From Caulobacter endophyticus (GTDB lineage Bacteria; Pseudomonadota; Alphaproteobacteria; Caulobacterales; Caulobacteraceae), in assembly GCF_029543245.1 (NCBI RefSeq), contig NZ_JARQWV010000016.1, positions 62,001-126,000 on the forward strand: DNA of 64,000 nucleotides. Direction: 5' to 3'. The notes beneath the pieces were generated by a model. The model did not search any database and was not told the origin of the DNA. It saw only the letters and a program-made list of their open reading frames with translations. The position numbers and the translations under genes are program-made. Below are positions 8,510 to 16,750 of this stretch, one piece after another. The stretch's first letter is position 1, and the number at the start of each line of letters is the position of its first letter.

Positions 8510-8890
8510 CTACGCCAGCGTCACGAACAGTTCGTTCTCGATGACCCACTGGCCGGCGACCTTGCGCCAGGTGGCTAGGTAGGTTCCGCTCTGGGTGGCC
8601 CCCTCGCCTTTCCAGGTTCCGATCCAGCGGCCGCTTTCGGCCGCACGGACGCCGTCGGCGTCGATCTCGATCAGGTCGCTGGTGCGGACATAGGCGACGA
8701 AGTCACGGTCGGCGAACTGGCCGGCGAAGGCCTCGATGATCTGGTCGCGGCCCAGCAGCAGCGAGCCGTCGCCGGCGATGACCTTGGCGTCGGTCGTGAA
8801 GAAGGGAACCAGGCGTCCCGCATCCTTGCCGGCGATCAGCCGGTTGGTGAGCTTGCGGCGGGCGGCGACGGCGTCCTGCGGCGCGATCAT
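8510..8890 (-). CDS. SnoaL/DUF4440-like NTF2-fold protein
   Basis: A 126-residue protein with the NTF2-like/DUF4440 pattern: an N-terminal helix (AVAARRKLTNRLIAGKDAGRLVPFFTTDAKVIAGDG), a middle GRDQIIEAFAGQF segment, and a C-terminal beta sheet with SGTYLATWRKVAGQWVIENELFV. Members include ketosteroid-isomerase-like enzymes and ligand-binding proteins, so the role is open. ATG 8890 is chosen because the frame upstream overlaps the divergent acetyltransferase and has no family similarity. Confidence 0.85.
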   Translation of the reverse strand: MIAPQDAVAARRKLTNRLIAGKDAGRLVPFFTTDAKVIAGDGSLLLGRDQIIEAFAGQFADRDFVAYVRTSDLIEIDADGVRAAESGRWIGTWKGEGATQSGTYLATWRKVAGQWVIENELFVTLA

Positions 8891-8962
8891 GAACTGACGG
8901 GTCCCTTCTTCATGAAGGTCGATATAGGCTGCGCCGTCGCCCCTCAGCAAACCCGGACCCCG

Positions 8963-9514
8963 ATGCCGCCGCTTGACGACCTCGCCGCCCGCGCCGCTTC
9001 CCTGCCCGTCCTGACGACGCCGCGCCTGACCCTGCGCCCGCCGGAGACCTCGGACTTCGAGGACAGCGTGGCCATGTGGTGCGAGCCGGAGGTCTATCGC
9101 TATGTCGGCGGCCGCGCCTCGACCCGCGAGGAAAGCTGGGCGCGGCTGCTGCGCGCCCGGGGCCTGTGGGCGCTGCTGGGCTACGGCTACTGGGCGGTGC
9201 GCGAGACGGCGACGGGGCGATATGTCGGCGAGGTGGGCTTCGCCGACTTCCACCGCGACATCGAGCCGTCATTCGAGGGCGTCCCGGAAATGGGCTGGGT
9301 GCTGGCCAGTTGGTCGCACGGCCAGGGCTTCGGGACCGAGGCGGTGAGCGCGGGCCTGGCTTGGGGCGAGCGGCGCTGGGGCCAGGATCCGGTGGTCTGC
9401 ATCATCCACCCCGACAACGCAGCCTCCCTGGCCCTGGCGGCCAAGACCGGCTTCGTCGAAGAGACCCGCACGACCTACAAGGAAAGCCCGACGGTCTTGT
9501 TGCGACGGAGGTGA
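8963..9514 (+). CDS. GNAT acetyltransferase, RimJ/RimL type
   Basis: A 183-residue GNAT protein. LTTPRLTLRPPETSDFED opens the domain, EMGWVLASWSHGQGFGTEAVSAGLAW holds the acetyl-CoA-binding turn, and HPDNAASLALAAKTGFVE closes it. RimJ/RimL-like members acetylate protein N-termini or small amines. ATG 8963 is used. An in-frame ATG at 8912 would add 17 residues without family similarity. It is divergent from the NTF2-fold gene and its stop abuts the stop of the ParE-like toxin. Confidence 0.88.
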   Translation: MPPLDDLAARAASLPVLTTPRLTLRPPETSDFEDSVAMWCEPEVYRYVGGRASTREESWARLLRARGLWALLGYGYWAVRETATGRYVGEVGFADFHRDIEPSFEGVPEMGWVLASWSHGQGFGTEAVSAGLAWGERRWGQDPVVCIIHPDNAASLALAAKTGFVEETRTTYKESPTVLLRRR

Positions 9515-9802
9515 TCAGGGATCGCGATCTTCGAGCGCATGGAATATGCGCAGCACCAAGACAATTTCCGGCTCGACGCGATACTGGATCACGTAGCCAT
9601 CGCGGCCGAAGTCCACATTCAGTTCCCTCAGGTCGCTGGCCGTCACTCGCCCACGCAACGCGAAAGTCTCCAGCGACCGAACAGCAGCCTTGATCGCGTC
9701 AGCAGAACGCCGAGCCGCTTGAGGACTCTTGCCAGCAAGGAAATCGGACAGTCGCACAAGATCGCGCTCGACGGCGCGCGCAAGAACGACCCGCCGCTTC
9801 AA
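9515..9802 (-). CDS. ParE/RelE-family toxin
   Basis: A 95-residue protein with the ParE/RelE fold pattern: an N-terminal basic helix pair (ARAVERDLVRLSDFLAGKSPQAA), a middle LRELNVDFGRDGYVIQYRV segment, and a C-terminal strand VLVLRIFHALEDRDP ending like ParE (RIFHxxEDR). ParE toxins poison gyrase, RelE members cut mRNA; which applies here is not clear. The start overlaps the antitoxin stop by 4 bp (ATGA type), a typical toxin-antitoxin arrangement. Confidence 0.87.
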   Translation of the reverse strand: MKRRVVLARAVERDLVRLSDFLAGKSPQAARRSADAIKAAVRSLETFALRGRVTASDLRELNVDFGRDGYVIQYRVEPEIVLVLRIFHALEDRDP

Positions 9803-10053
9803 GCCGGCCGCGTTCCGTGTCCGGCGAGAGACGCATCGAAGAACTCGAAAGCCTCTTCGATGGACATGACCCCTCCGCCACGATCCACGTCGTATGCTCT
9901 GGCTCTCGCGATCGTAAAGCGCGGTCCGCCCTTGCTATCCTGCTCAAGCACCGCAAGAGCATAAGCCTCACGCGATACGCCGGCCTCCGCCGCAGCAGCA
10001 GATAGCTGCTCGGCGAGTTCAGCATCGATATCGAGGGTGAAACCATCGGCCAT
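9799..10053 (-). CDS. Antitoxin of the ParE-type module
   Basis: An 84-residue acidic protein from ATG 10053, upstream of and overlapping the toxin gene. The N-terminus (FTLDIDAELAEQLSAAAAEAGVSREAYALAVLEQ) resembles the ribbon-helix-helix DNA-binding part of ParD/CopG antitoxins. The C-terminal half (GGGVMSIEEAFEFFDASL) would wrap the toxin. It probably represses its own operon with the toxin. The assignment rests on small size, order and overlap as well as sequence. Confidence 0.8.
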   Translation of the reverse strand: MADGFTLDIDAELAEQLSAAAAEAGVSREAYALAVLEQDSKGGPRFTIARARAYDVDRGGGVMSIEEAFEFFDASLAGHGTRPA

Positions 10054-10108
10054 GGCTAATGATAGCCCAACGAGCCGCTTCTGTCCTCGCCGCATCCCAC
10101 CCGCACCA

Positions 10109-10197
10109 TCCCCGCGAAAGCGGGGACTTGAGGTGTTCTATCGTCGAGCGTCGCGCGTTTCAGAAAAAGCCTGGGTCCCCGCTTTCGCGGGGATTTT
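10109..10197. repeat. Inverted repeat, family R4 copy a
   Basis: The arms TCCCCGCGAAAGCGGGGA (10109-10126) and TCCCCGCTTTCGCGGGGA (10176-10193) are each palindromic and mirror each other. The element sits between two genes read in the same direction, the antitoxin and cckA. A second copy lies at 20022-20116. Confidence 0.82.
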
Positions 10198-10223
10198 ACG
10201 GGTGATGGGGCCAGGACGGCGCT

Positions 10224-12287
10224 CTAGGCCGCCTGGAGCTGCTGCTTCACGCGCTCGGCCAGGGTCTTGATGTCGATCGGCTTGGGCAGGAAGGTCACGC
10301 CGGTCTCGCCTTCCAGCAGGTCGCTGAACTCGGCCTCGGCATAGCCGGAGATGAACATCACCGGGGCGTTGCCCAGATAGCCGCGGGCCTTCTTCAGCAA
10401 GGTGGGGCCGTCGATGCCGGGCATGATGACGTCGCTGATCAGCAGATCGATCTGGCCGGCGTTCTCCTCGGCGATGATCAGGGCCTCCTCGCCGTCGCTG
10501 GCCTCGAGCACCTCGTAGCCGCGGGCGCGCAGCAGGCGGGCGGCGACGCCGCGCACGGCGTCCTCGTCCTCGACGAACAGGATGCGGCCGGCGCCCGACA
10601 GGTCGCGGGCGGCGCGGGGCTTGGGCGGCTCGACGACGGCTACGGCGGCCGCGGCGGCCTGGGCCGGGGTCGGCTCGTGAACGGGCAGGAAGATGCGGAA
10701 GGCCGCGCCCTCGCCCGGACGGCTGTGGACGTGGATCCAGCCGTCGCTCTGCTTGACGATGCCGTAGACGGTGGCCAGGCCCAGGCCCGTGCCCTCGCCC
10801 ACCGGCTTGGTGGTGAAGAACGGGTCGAAGATCTTGCCCATGACCTCGGGCGGAATGCCGGGGCCGTCGTCGCTGACCTCGATGAAGGCCTGGTCGCCCT
10901 CGGCGCCGGGGAAGCCCAGGCTCTTGGCCTCGTCCTCGTTGAGGCGCGCGGTGCGGATGCGCACGACGCCGCCGCCCTTGGCCGCGCGCACGGCGTCGCG
11001 GGCGTTGACGGCCAGGTTCATGACGGCCGTCTCAAGCTGGCTCTTGTCGGCCCGCACCTGGGGCAGGTCGCGGCCGTAGTCGGTGATCAGCTTGACGTCT
11101 TCGCGCAGCAGGCGGCGCAGCAGCACCTCGAACTCGGAGATCAGCTCGCCCAGTTCCAGCACCTCGCGCTGGACGGTCTGCTTGCGGCTGAAGGCCAGCA
11201 GCTTGCGGACCAGGTCGGCGGCGCGCACGCCGGTCTGGCGGATCTCGTTGAGGCCTTCGTAGGACGGGTCGCCCACCGGGTGGCGGTGCAGCAGTTCGTC
11301 CAGGCGCAGCTGAATGGCGGTGAGCAGGTTGTTGAAGTCGTGGGCGACGCCGCCGGCCAGCTGGCCGATGGCCTGCATCTTCTGGGCCTGGGCCAGCTGC
11401 AGCTCGATCTGCTTCTGCTCGGACACGTCGATCAGATAGGCCACGAGGCGGCCGTCGGCGCGGTAGAGATAGAGATGGGCGATGCGCGAGGGATCGCGGG
11501 CCAGGCGCACCTCGAAGGGGCCCGCCTTGCCCTCGGCCAGCCGGGTCTCGGCCTCGGCGCGCGAGGGCGGGTCGATCAGCTCGCCCAGGGTCATGCCGGC
11601 GCGTACGGCGCCGGTCATGGCCGACAGGGCCGGATTAGCCTCGAGGATCGGCGAGTTGAAGGGATCCAGGCCTTCCAGCAGGGCCGCGCCGAACGGCGAG
11701 GCGCCCGAGAAGGCGTCGAGCGCGCGCGGCGGCGGCGCGGCCTGGGCGGCGACCGGGGCGACCGGCGGCAGCGGCGCGGCGACCGGTTCGGCGACGACCG
11801 GCAGGCGGACCAGCAGGCGACCGCCCGAGACACGCGAGGCGATGGCGGGACGGTCCTGGCCGGCGACCGCCACGACGGCTTGCGCGGCCTCGCCCTTGCG
11901 GGCGCGGACCAGGGCCGAGAACAGCGAGGCGTCCTTGGGCAGGCGGCGGGCCTCGCCAAGCGTGTCGCGCCACGCCTGGTTGGCGACCAGGATGCGGCCG
12001 TCGGCGGCAGTCAGGGCCGCCGGCTCGCCCAGGGCGTCGATGAAGCTGTCGACCACGTCGAGGCTGTTGTCGTGGGCGGCCGAGCCGCGGATGGCCACAA
12101 GGCCAAGGATCGCAACGCCCGCGACGCCCGCCAGCAGCAGCAGCCCGGCCAGGGTGGCCGGACCGGCGCGCAGGGCCGGAGCCGTGGCGAAGCCGGCGGC
12201 GAGAACGAAGAAAACGGCCGCGCCCCAGATCAGGGGGTCGGCGCGGCGGCGGGTCGCCGTCATGTCTTTTCCGGGCGTCTCGGCCAT
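10224..12287 (-). CDS. cckA: CckA hybrid histidine kinase, cell-cycle regulator
   Basis: A 687-residue hybrid kinase matching CckA, the top of the CckA-ChpT-CtrA phosphorelay in Caulobacter and relatives. Visible parts: two transmembrane helices (about 19-39 and 43-66), PAS regions (about 75-160 and 195-290), the dimerisation/phosphoacceptor motif [11 protein letters not shown] with His316, an ATPase domain ([46 protein letters not shown]), and a C-terminal receiver with Asp619 in LISDVIMPG. The length is close to the known 691 residues. It lies 172 bp downstream of flhB in the same direction, and a perfect inverted repeat (12343-12359) sits in that gap. Confidence 0.96.
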   Translation of the reverse strand: MAETPGKDMTATRRRADPLIWGAAVFFVLAAGFATAPALRAGPATLAGLLLLAGVAGVAILGLVAIRGSAAHDNSLDVVDSFIDALGEPAALTAADGRILVANQAWRDTLGEARRLPKDASLFSALVRARKGEAAQAVVAVAGQDRPAIASRVSGGRLLVRLPVVAEPVAAPLPPVAPVAAQAAPPPRALDAFSGASPFGAALLEGLDPFNSPILEANPALSAMTGAVRAGMTLGELIDPPSRAEAETRLAEGKAGPFEVRLARDPSRIAHLYLYRADGRLVAYLIDVSEQKQIELQLAQAQKMQAIGQLAGGVAHDFNNLLTAIQLRLDELLHRHPVGDPSYEGLNEIRQTGVRAADLVRKLLAFSRKQTVQREVLELGELISEFEVLLRRLLREDVKLITDYGRDLPQVRADKSQLETAVMNLAVNARDAVRAAKGGGVVRIRTARLNEDEAKSLGFPGAEGDQAFIEVSDDGPGIPPEVMGKIFDPFFTTKPVGEGTGLGLATVYGIVKQSDGWIHVHSRPGEGAAFRIFLPVHEPTPAQAAAAAVAVVEPPKPRAARDLSGAGRILFVEDEDAVRGVAARLLRARGYEVLEASDGEEALIIAEENAGQIDLLISDVIMPGIDGPTLLKKARGYLGNAPVMFISGYAEAEFSDLLEGETGVTFLPKPIDIKTLAERVKQQLQAA

Positions 12288-12342
12288 GCCGACCGAAATC
12301 CTTCTGCAACCTGGTCGGGTGGAAGGCCCGACGATTCGTCCG

Positions 12343-12359
12343 GTAAGGATACTCCTTAC
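12343..12359. promoter_or_regulatory. Perfect palindrome upstream of cckA
   Basis: GTAAGGA-TAC-TCCTTAC is a perfect 7-bp inverted repeat with a 3-nt spacer. It is centred about 64 bp upstream of the cckA ATG in the flhB-cckA gap. It looks like a dimeric repressor or activator site. No known factor is assigned. Confidence 0.5.
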
Positions 12360-12459
12360 GCGGCCCTAGAGCGCGTTTATCAAGCAGGCTGCTGATTCTA
12401 CGGCGGAAATGTGATTTCCCGGCGGCTTTGTACCAGGCCGAAAAACGATCCGTTCACCG

Positions 12460-13542
12460 TCAATCGGCCCAGGCGCGGCGCTTGGACTGCTTGTTGCTGA
12501 GCACGAAGCCGATGACCTTGGCGACGGCCTCGAAGTGCTCGGCGGGGATCTGCTGATCGACCTCGACAGCGGCGTAGAGCGCCCGCGCCAGGGGAGGATC
12601 CTCCAGCACGTGGACGCCGGCCTCCTCGGCCACGGCGCGGATCTTCAGGGCCAGGTCGTCCAGGCCCTTGGCCACGCAGATCGGAGCGGGCGTCTCGCCC
12701 TGCTCGTACTTCAGCGCCACGGCGTAGTGGGTCGGGTTCATGACGACGACGGTCGCCTGGGGCACGGCCTGCATCATCCGCTGGCGCGAGCGCTGCATCT
12801 GGATCTGGCGGCGCTTGGCCTTGATGTGCGGGTCGCCGTCGCTGTCCTTGTGCTCGTCCTTGAGCTCCTTGAGGCTCATCCGCATGCGCTTGTTGAAGCG
12901 CATGCGCTGCCAGAACCAGTCGAAGCCGGCGGTGACGACCAGGAAGATCAGCACCGCCCAGAACAGCTTCTTGCAGAGGTCGACGGCCAGCGGAAGCATG
13001 GCGGCCGGGTCCATGCCGACCAGGCCGATCACCACATTGGCGTCGGGCTTGAGCACGAACCAGGCGATGACGCCGGTGACCAGGAACTTCAGGGCCGACT
13101 TGGCGAACTGCATCATGCCGTCGGGCCCGAAGATCCGGCCAAGGCCCTTGATCGGGTCGAGCTTCTTGAAGTCGGGCTTCATCTTCTCGGCCGAGAACAG
13201 GAAGCCCGACTGGGCTATGTTGGCGGCAGCCCCCATCAGGCCCGAGACCACCATCACCAGCACCAGCGGCGGCAGGGCCGCCAGCAGCACCTTGCGGGCG
13301 ATCATGTTGGCGCCGCCTTCAACGTCCATCTGGCCGGCGTGGGCGATGAACGGCACGAGGGCCTGGACCATGTCGCGGGCCAGCCAGCCGCCGGCGATGG
13401 CGATGACGCCGAACGCGCCGGCCAGCGAGGCCAGCTGCGAGAAGTCCTGACTTTTAGGGACGTCGCCTTTCTTGCGGGCGTCCGCAAGTTTCTTGGCTGA
13501 CGGTTCTTCTGTCTTCGATTCCTGGTCCGTATCGTCCGCCAC
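12460..13542 (-). CDS. flhB: Flagellar type III export protein FlhB
   Basis: A 360-residue FlhB. It has the N-terminal cytoplasmic segment (ESKTEEPSAKKLADARKKGDVPKS), four membrane helices, and a C-terminal cytoplasmic domain with the autocleavage site NPTH starting at residue 269 (VVVMNPTHYAVALKY). FlhB switches the export gate from rod/hook to filament substrates after self-cleavage between Asn and Pro. The start is GTG 13542. It follows fliR after 9 bp, so fliQ-fliR-flhB form an operon. Confidence 0.97.
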   Translation of the reverse strand: MADDTDQESKTEEPSAKKLADARKKGDVPKSQDFSQLASLAGAFGVIAIAGGWLARDMVQALVPFIAHAGQMDVEGGANMIARKVLLAALPPLVLVMVVSGLMGAAANIAQSGFLFSAEKMKPDFKKLDPIKGLGRIFGPDGMMQFAKSALKFLVTGVIAWFVLKPDANVVIGLVGMDPAAMLPLAVDLCKKLFWAVLIFLVVTAGFDWFWQRMRFNKRMRMSLKELKDEHKDSDGDPHIKAKRRQIQMQRSRQRMMQAVPQATVVVMNPTHYAVALKYEQGETPAPICVAKGLDDLALKIRAVAEEAGVHVLEDPPLARALYAAVEVDQQIPAEHFEAVAKVIGFVLSNKQSKRRAWAD

Positions 13543-13551
13543 GGCGCGCTC

Positions 13552-14307
13552 CTAGTTGAAGACGCCGAGCAGATCGCGATAGCGATCGCTCCACACCATG
13601 GCGATGCCGCCCAGGGACAGGGCCAGCAGCGAAAGGCCCAGGATCACGCTGAGCGGCGAGGTGACGAAGAAGATCTGGAACGAGGGCATGACCCGGCCCA
13701 CCAGGCCGGTCGCCAGGTTGAAGACGATCGAGAACACGATGACCGGCGCGGCCAGCTGGACGCCGAGCATGAAGCTCTGAGCCACCGTGCGCACGGCCAG
13801 GGCGGCGGCGTCGTTGACCGGTACGCTCTTGGTGAACGGGAAAAGCTCGTAGGAGCGGGCCATGGCGCCGATGAACAGGTGATGCAGGTCGGTGGCCATC
13901 ACCAGGGTCAGGCCCAGCATCGACAGGAAGGTGGCGATGGCGGTGCTGGAGGGCGCGCCGGACGGGTTGGTGGTCTGGGCGAACGACAGGGTGGTCTGCA
14001 GCGAGATGATTTCGCCGGCCGTGGTCAGGGCGCTCATGAACAGCTTCAGCACCGCGCCGATCATCAGGCCAATGAGGATCTCGTGGATCACCTGGCCGGC
14101 CAGGCCGCCCAGGGTGGTGGGCAGCGGACCGACGGTCTTGGCCACCACCGGGGTCAGGACGACGGCGATCAGCAGGGCGAAAGCCAGGCGGATGCGCGGC
14201 GGCACGGCCTGCTCGCCGATGCCCGGCATCAGCATGACCATGGCGCCGATCCGGGCGAAGACCAGACCGGCGACATAGACCTGGGCGGTCGTCGCGAAGC
14301 TGTCCAC
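13552..14307 (-). CDS. fliR: Flagellar export protein FliR
   Basis: A 251-residue polytopic membrane protein from GTG 14307. It has FliR features: ARIGAMVMLMPGIGEQAVPPRIRLAFALLIAVVL, then GLMIGAVLKLFMSALTTAGEIIS, and the C-terminal PSFQIFFVTSPLSVILGL. With FliP and FliQ it builds the export gate of the flagellar secretion system. It lies between fliQ (13 bp gap) and flhB (9 bp gap). Confidence 0.96.
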   Translation of the reverse strand: MDSFATTAQVYVAGLVFARIGAMVMLMPGIGEQAVPPRIRLAFALLIAVVLTPVVAKTVGPLPTTLGGLAGQVIHEILIGLMIGAVLKLFMSALTTAGEIISLQTTLSFAQTTNPSGAPSSTAIATFLSMLGLTLVMATDLHHLFIGAMARSYELFPFTKSVPVNDAAALAVRTVAQSFMLGVQLAAPVIVFSIVFNLATGLVGRVMPSFQIFFVTSPLSVILGLSLLALSLGGIAMVWSDRYRDLLGVFN

Positions 14308-14320
14308 GCCCCGCCCTTCC

Positions 14321-14584
14321 CTACATCGCCGCGATGCGGGCGGCGATCTGGCGCATGAAGCCAGACATCAGCGCGCCCATCAGCGGCAGGAACAGCAGCA
14401 GCGAGATGAAGATGGCCACGATCTTGGGCGCGTAGACCAGGGTGGCTTCCTGGATCTGGGTCAGGGCCTGGAACAGGCCGATGGCGACGCCGACCACCAG
14501 GCCGACGATCAGCACGGGCGCGCACAGCTGCAAGGTCAGCCAGATCGCGTCGCGACCCACGTCGAGGACTTCGGCTCCGGTCAT
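14321..14584 (-). CDS. fliQ: Flagellar export protein FliQ
   Basis: An 87-residue protein with two membrane helices, the standard FliQ length. It opens MTGAEVLDVGRDAIWLTLQL and has the conserved GLFQALTQIQEATLVYAPK motif. ATG 14584 is used; the frame extends upstream but without family similarity. It is the first gene of the fliQ-fliR-flhB unit. A CtrA-like motif lies 65-90 bp upstream, fitting a class II flagellar promoter. Confidence 0.95.
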   Translation of the reverse strand: MTGAEVLDVGRDAIWLTLQLCAPVLIVGLVVGVAIGLFQALTQIQEATLVYAPKIVAIFISLLLFLPLMGALMSGFMRQIAARIAAM

Positions 14585-14648
14585 GAACGGGCTTTCTGCG
14601 TACGCTCTGGACGGTGTTGGTGTGAGGCGCACCCTGCGCCCGACATGG

Positions 14649-14673
14649 TTAACAGGGAGTTAGGGACTGTTAA
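14649..14673 (-). promoter_or_regulatory. CtrA-like box upstream of fliQ
   Basis: Read on the minus strand, the region has CTAA-N7-TTAA (one mismatch to TTAA-N7-TTAA), with a further GTTAAC half site 6 bp upstream. It ends about 65 bp before the fliQ ATG. CtrA activates class II flagellar operons including fliQ in Caulobacter, so a CtrA site is likely. Binding is inferred. Confidence 0.62.
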
Positions 14674-14834
14674 CATCGCGCCCGGCCACGGGCGAGCCGG
14701 GCGCGGCGCATGGTCGCTGCCGCGGGCCGCCCTGCGACGCCCCGTCGCACAGGTAGTGCATCCATGCGTCGTTTTGGTTGCTGGCGAAACTATCTGACGA
14801 CATGCAAGCTTCACCGATCTGTCGGGAAAGCGTC

Positions 14835-14951
14835 ATGCGTACGGAATCGAAGTGGCATTGGTGGCAGCGCCACCCCTTTGTGGGCCTGGTCGTGGGCTGG
14901 GCGGTCATCGCCATGGCCGCAGACTTGGTCGCCCTGGCCTTGCGCCATTGA
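14835..14951 (+). CDS. 38-residue single-span membrane protein
   Basis: A short frame from ATG 14835 to TGA 14951, with GGAAAG a few bases upstream. It encodes a basic, Trp/His-rich start (MRTESKWHWWQRHP), then one transmembrane helix (FVGLVVGWAVIAMAADLVALAL) and the tail RH. The composition and topology (positive residues before the helix) fit a real small inner-membrane protein. A strong hairpin follows its stop. No known family recognised. Confidence 0.55.
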   Translation: MRTESKWHWWQRHPFVGLVVGWAVIAMAADLVALALRH

Positions 14952-14980
14952 AAAAGGGCGCGGACCACAGGTCCGCGCCC
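14951..14980 (-). terminator. Intrinsic terminator of the alkaline phosphatase gene
   Basis: GGGCGCGGA (14956-14964) pairs with TCCGCGCCC (14972-14980). Read on the minus strand, the stem is followed by TTTTT, giving a classic rho-independent terminator just downstream of the phosphatase stop. The same hairpin could also end the 38-residue gene from the other side. Confidence 0.82.
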
Positions 14981-15006
14981 CTCTCAAGCGTCGATCAGGA
15001 ACAACC

Positions 15007-16692
15007 TCAGCAGTCGTGGCCGGCGCCTAGCGGGCGGCAGCGGCCGTCGATCGCCTTGGGGATCGGCACGCCGGTGACGGCGGCGATGGTCGGGGCGATG
15101 TCGACGGTCTCGATCGGCAGGATGCGCTCGCGGGCCTGTGCGTTCTTCCACCAGAACAGGATCGGCACTCGGCGGTCGTAGTCCCAGGGCGTGCCATGGG
15201 TGGCGACATAGGTGTTGCTGGCGGTGGCCGGCACCAGGTTCGGCTTGAAGGCCACCAGGATGTCGCCCGAACGGCCCGGATAGGCGCTGCGGCGCAGGCG
15301 TTCCTTGACGCTGATGGTGTCGGGCGAGGTGCCCTTGGCCACCGGCGGCGTGGTCAGCAGGTCGTTGATCTCATAGGCCTCGGCGACCTCGCCGCGCGAA
15401 CGGACCAGGGCCAGGGCGGCCGAGGCGATGCGGGCGCGCTCGGTCGCCGGCGGGGTCTTCCTGTCGGCGCCGACGATCACCAGGGTGTCGATGCCGCCCG
15501 GGGCGACCAGCGGGTCGTAGTCGAGCGCCAGGTCCGTACGCAGCTGCTGGTTCAGACCCTTCAGCCAGGCCGAGGTGGCGATGCGCGAGACGTCGTAGCC
15601 TTCGTCATGCAGGCGCTCGGGGAAGTCCGAACCGCCGTGGTCGGCGCTCAGCACCACCAGCACCTCGCCCTTGGCCTTGCCGATACGCGACAGGAAGGTG
15701 TCCAGGCGCGCGTCCAGGCGGCTGAGGTGGTCGCACATCTCCGGCCCACGGGTGCCGTAGCGGTGGCCGATGAAGTCGGTGGCCGAGAGGCTGACGGTCA
15801 GGACGTCGACCTGCGGGCCGTCGCCCAGGCCGAACTCGTCGCGCAGGGCGGCGGCGGCTTCCAGGGTGACGGCGTCGGTGTAGGGGCTGGCCGACAGGTC
15901 GCGCAGGGTCTCGGCGGCGTTGGTCGGCAGCGGACGGGGAAGCTTGGCGTCCCAGGTGCGATCACCCGTGGTCCAGGTCTTTTCGAGGGCGGCGCAGGCC
16001 TTGTTCTCGTAGGTCCAGACGAAGGGCTTCTTCTTCTGCTCGGCGGCCAGGCGCGCGTTCAGCGCCGCCACGGGCTTGAGCTTGGTGGCGGCGTCCTCGC
16101 CCGGCTTGACGTAGGTCGTGAAGCCGAAGCCCGCCTGGTACCAGAAGGCGCCGTCCGGATCATGGCCGGCCATGGTGATCGCGCCGCGATCCTTGCCCGA
16201 GACGCCATAGACGCGGCTCTTGGGCGAAACGGCCTTCAGCCATTCGCCGTAGGTAGGGACCATCAGGTTCTTGGGGCTGACCGGGTCCTGTTCGGACGGG
16301 GCGGCCAGCGTCACCGTTTCGTCGAGCAGGCAGTAGGACTTCTTGCCGGTCGTGGCGTCGTACCAGTTGTTGCCGACGATGCCGGTGCGGTTGGGATAGG
16401 AACCGGTGAGCAGGCTGGAGTGGCCCGGGCAGGTCTCGGTCATGCCGTGCGACTGGTAGCCGTTGGGATAGGTCACGCCCTCGCGGCCGAGCTTGCCCAG
16501 GCCGCCCTTCCACTGGCCGCGCCACTGTTCGAACAGGTTAGCGCTGAACTGGTCGATCGAGATCACGACGACCAGCTTGGGGTTGGGCTTCACCTGGTCG
16601 GCCGCCTGGGCGGGCGCGGAGGCGAAAAGGGCGACGCCGGCCAGCGCCGACAGCGCCGTCTTGGGGCCAAACGGGGAGGTAAGCTTGCTCAT
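15007..16692 (-). CDS. Secreted alkaline phosphatase / phosphodiesterase (PafA-like)
   Basis: A 561-residue protein from ATG 16692, with an N-terminal signal peptide (SALAGVALFASAPAQAA). It has the alkaline-phosphatase/nucleotide-pyrophosphatase fold: VVVISIDQF with the first metal-ligand Asp, the nucleophile block ETCPGHSSLLTGSYPNRTGI, SATDFIGHRYG with Asp/His ligands, and LSADHGGSDFP with the Asp-His pair. Close relatives are PafA-type phosphate-irrepressible phosphatases, which act in the periplasm on phosphomonoesters. It is monocistronic with its own terminator. No Pho box was identified. Confidence 0.88.
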   Translation of the reverse strand: MSKLTSPFGPKTALSALAGVALFASAPAQAADQVKPNPKLVVVISIDQFSANLFEQWRGQWKGGLGKLGREGVTYPNGYQSHGMTETCPGHSSLLTGSYPNRTGIVGNNWYDATTGKKSYCLLDETVTLAAPSEQDPVSPKNLMVPTYGEWLKAVSPKSRVYGVSGKDRGAITMAGHDPDGAFWYQAGFGFTTYVKPGEDAATKLKPVAALNARLAAEQKKKPFVWTYENKACAALEKTWTTGDRTWDAKLPRPLPTNAAETLRDLSASPYTDAVTLEAAAALRDEFGLGDGPQVDVLTVSLSATDFIGHRYGTRGPEMCDHLSRLDARLDTFLSRIGKAKGEVLVVLSADHGGSDFPERLHDEGYDVSRIATSAWLKGLNQQLRTDLALDYDPLVAPGGIDTLVIVGADRKTPPATERARIASAALALVRSRGEVAEAYEINDLLTTPPVAKGTSPDTISVKERLRRSAYPGRSGDILVAFKPNLVPATASNTYVATHGTPWDYDRRVPILFWWKNAQARERILPIETVDIAPTIAAVTGVPIPKAIDGRCRPLGAGHDC

Positions 16693-16750
16693 GGCGCGCA
16701 ACCTGCCTCAATGGCCGGGCGGTCGCAAACAAAGCTTCAGCGGACGAAGT

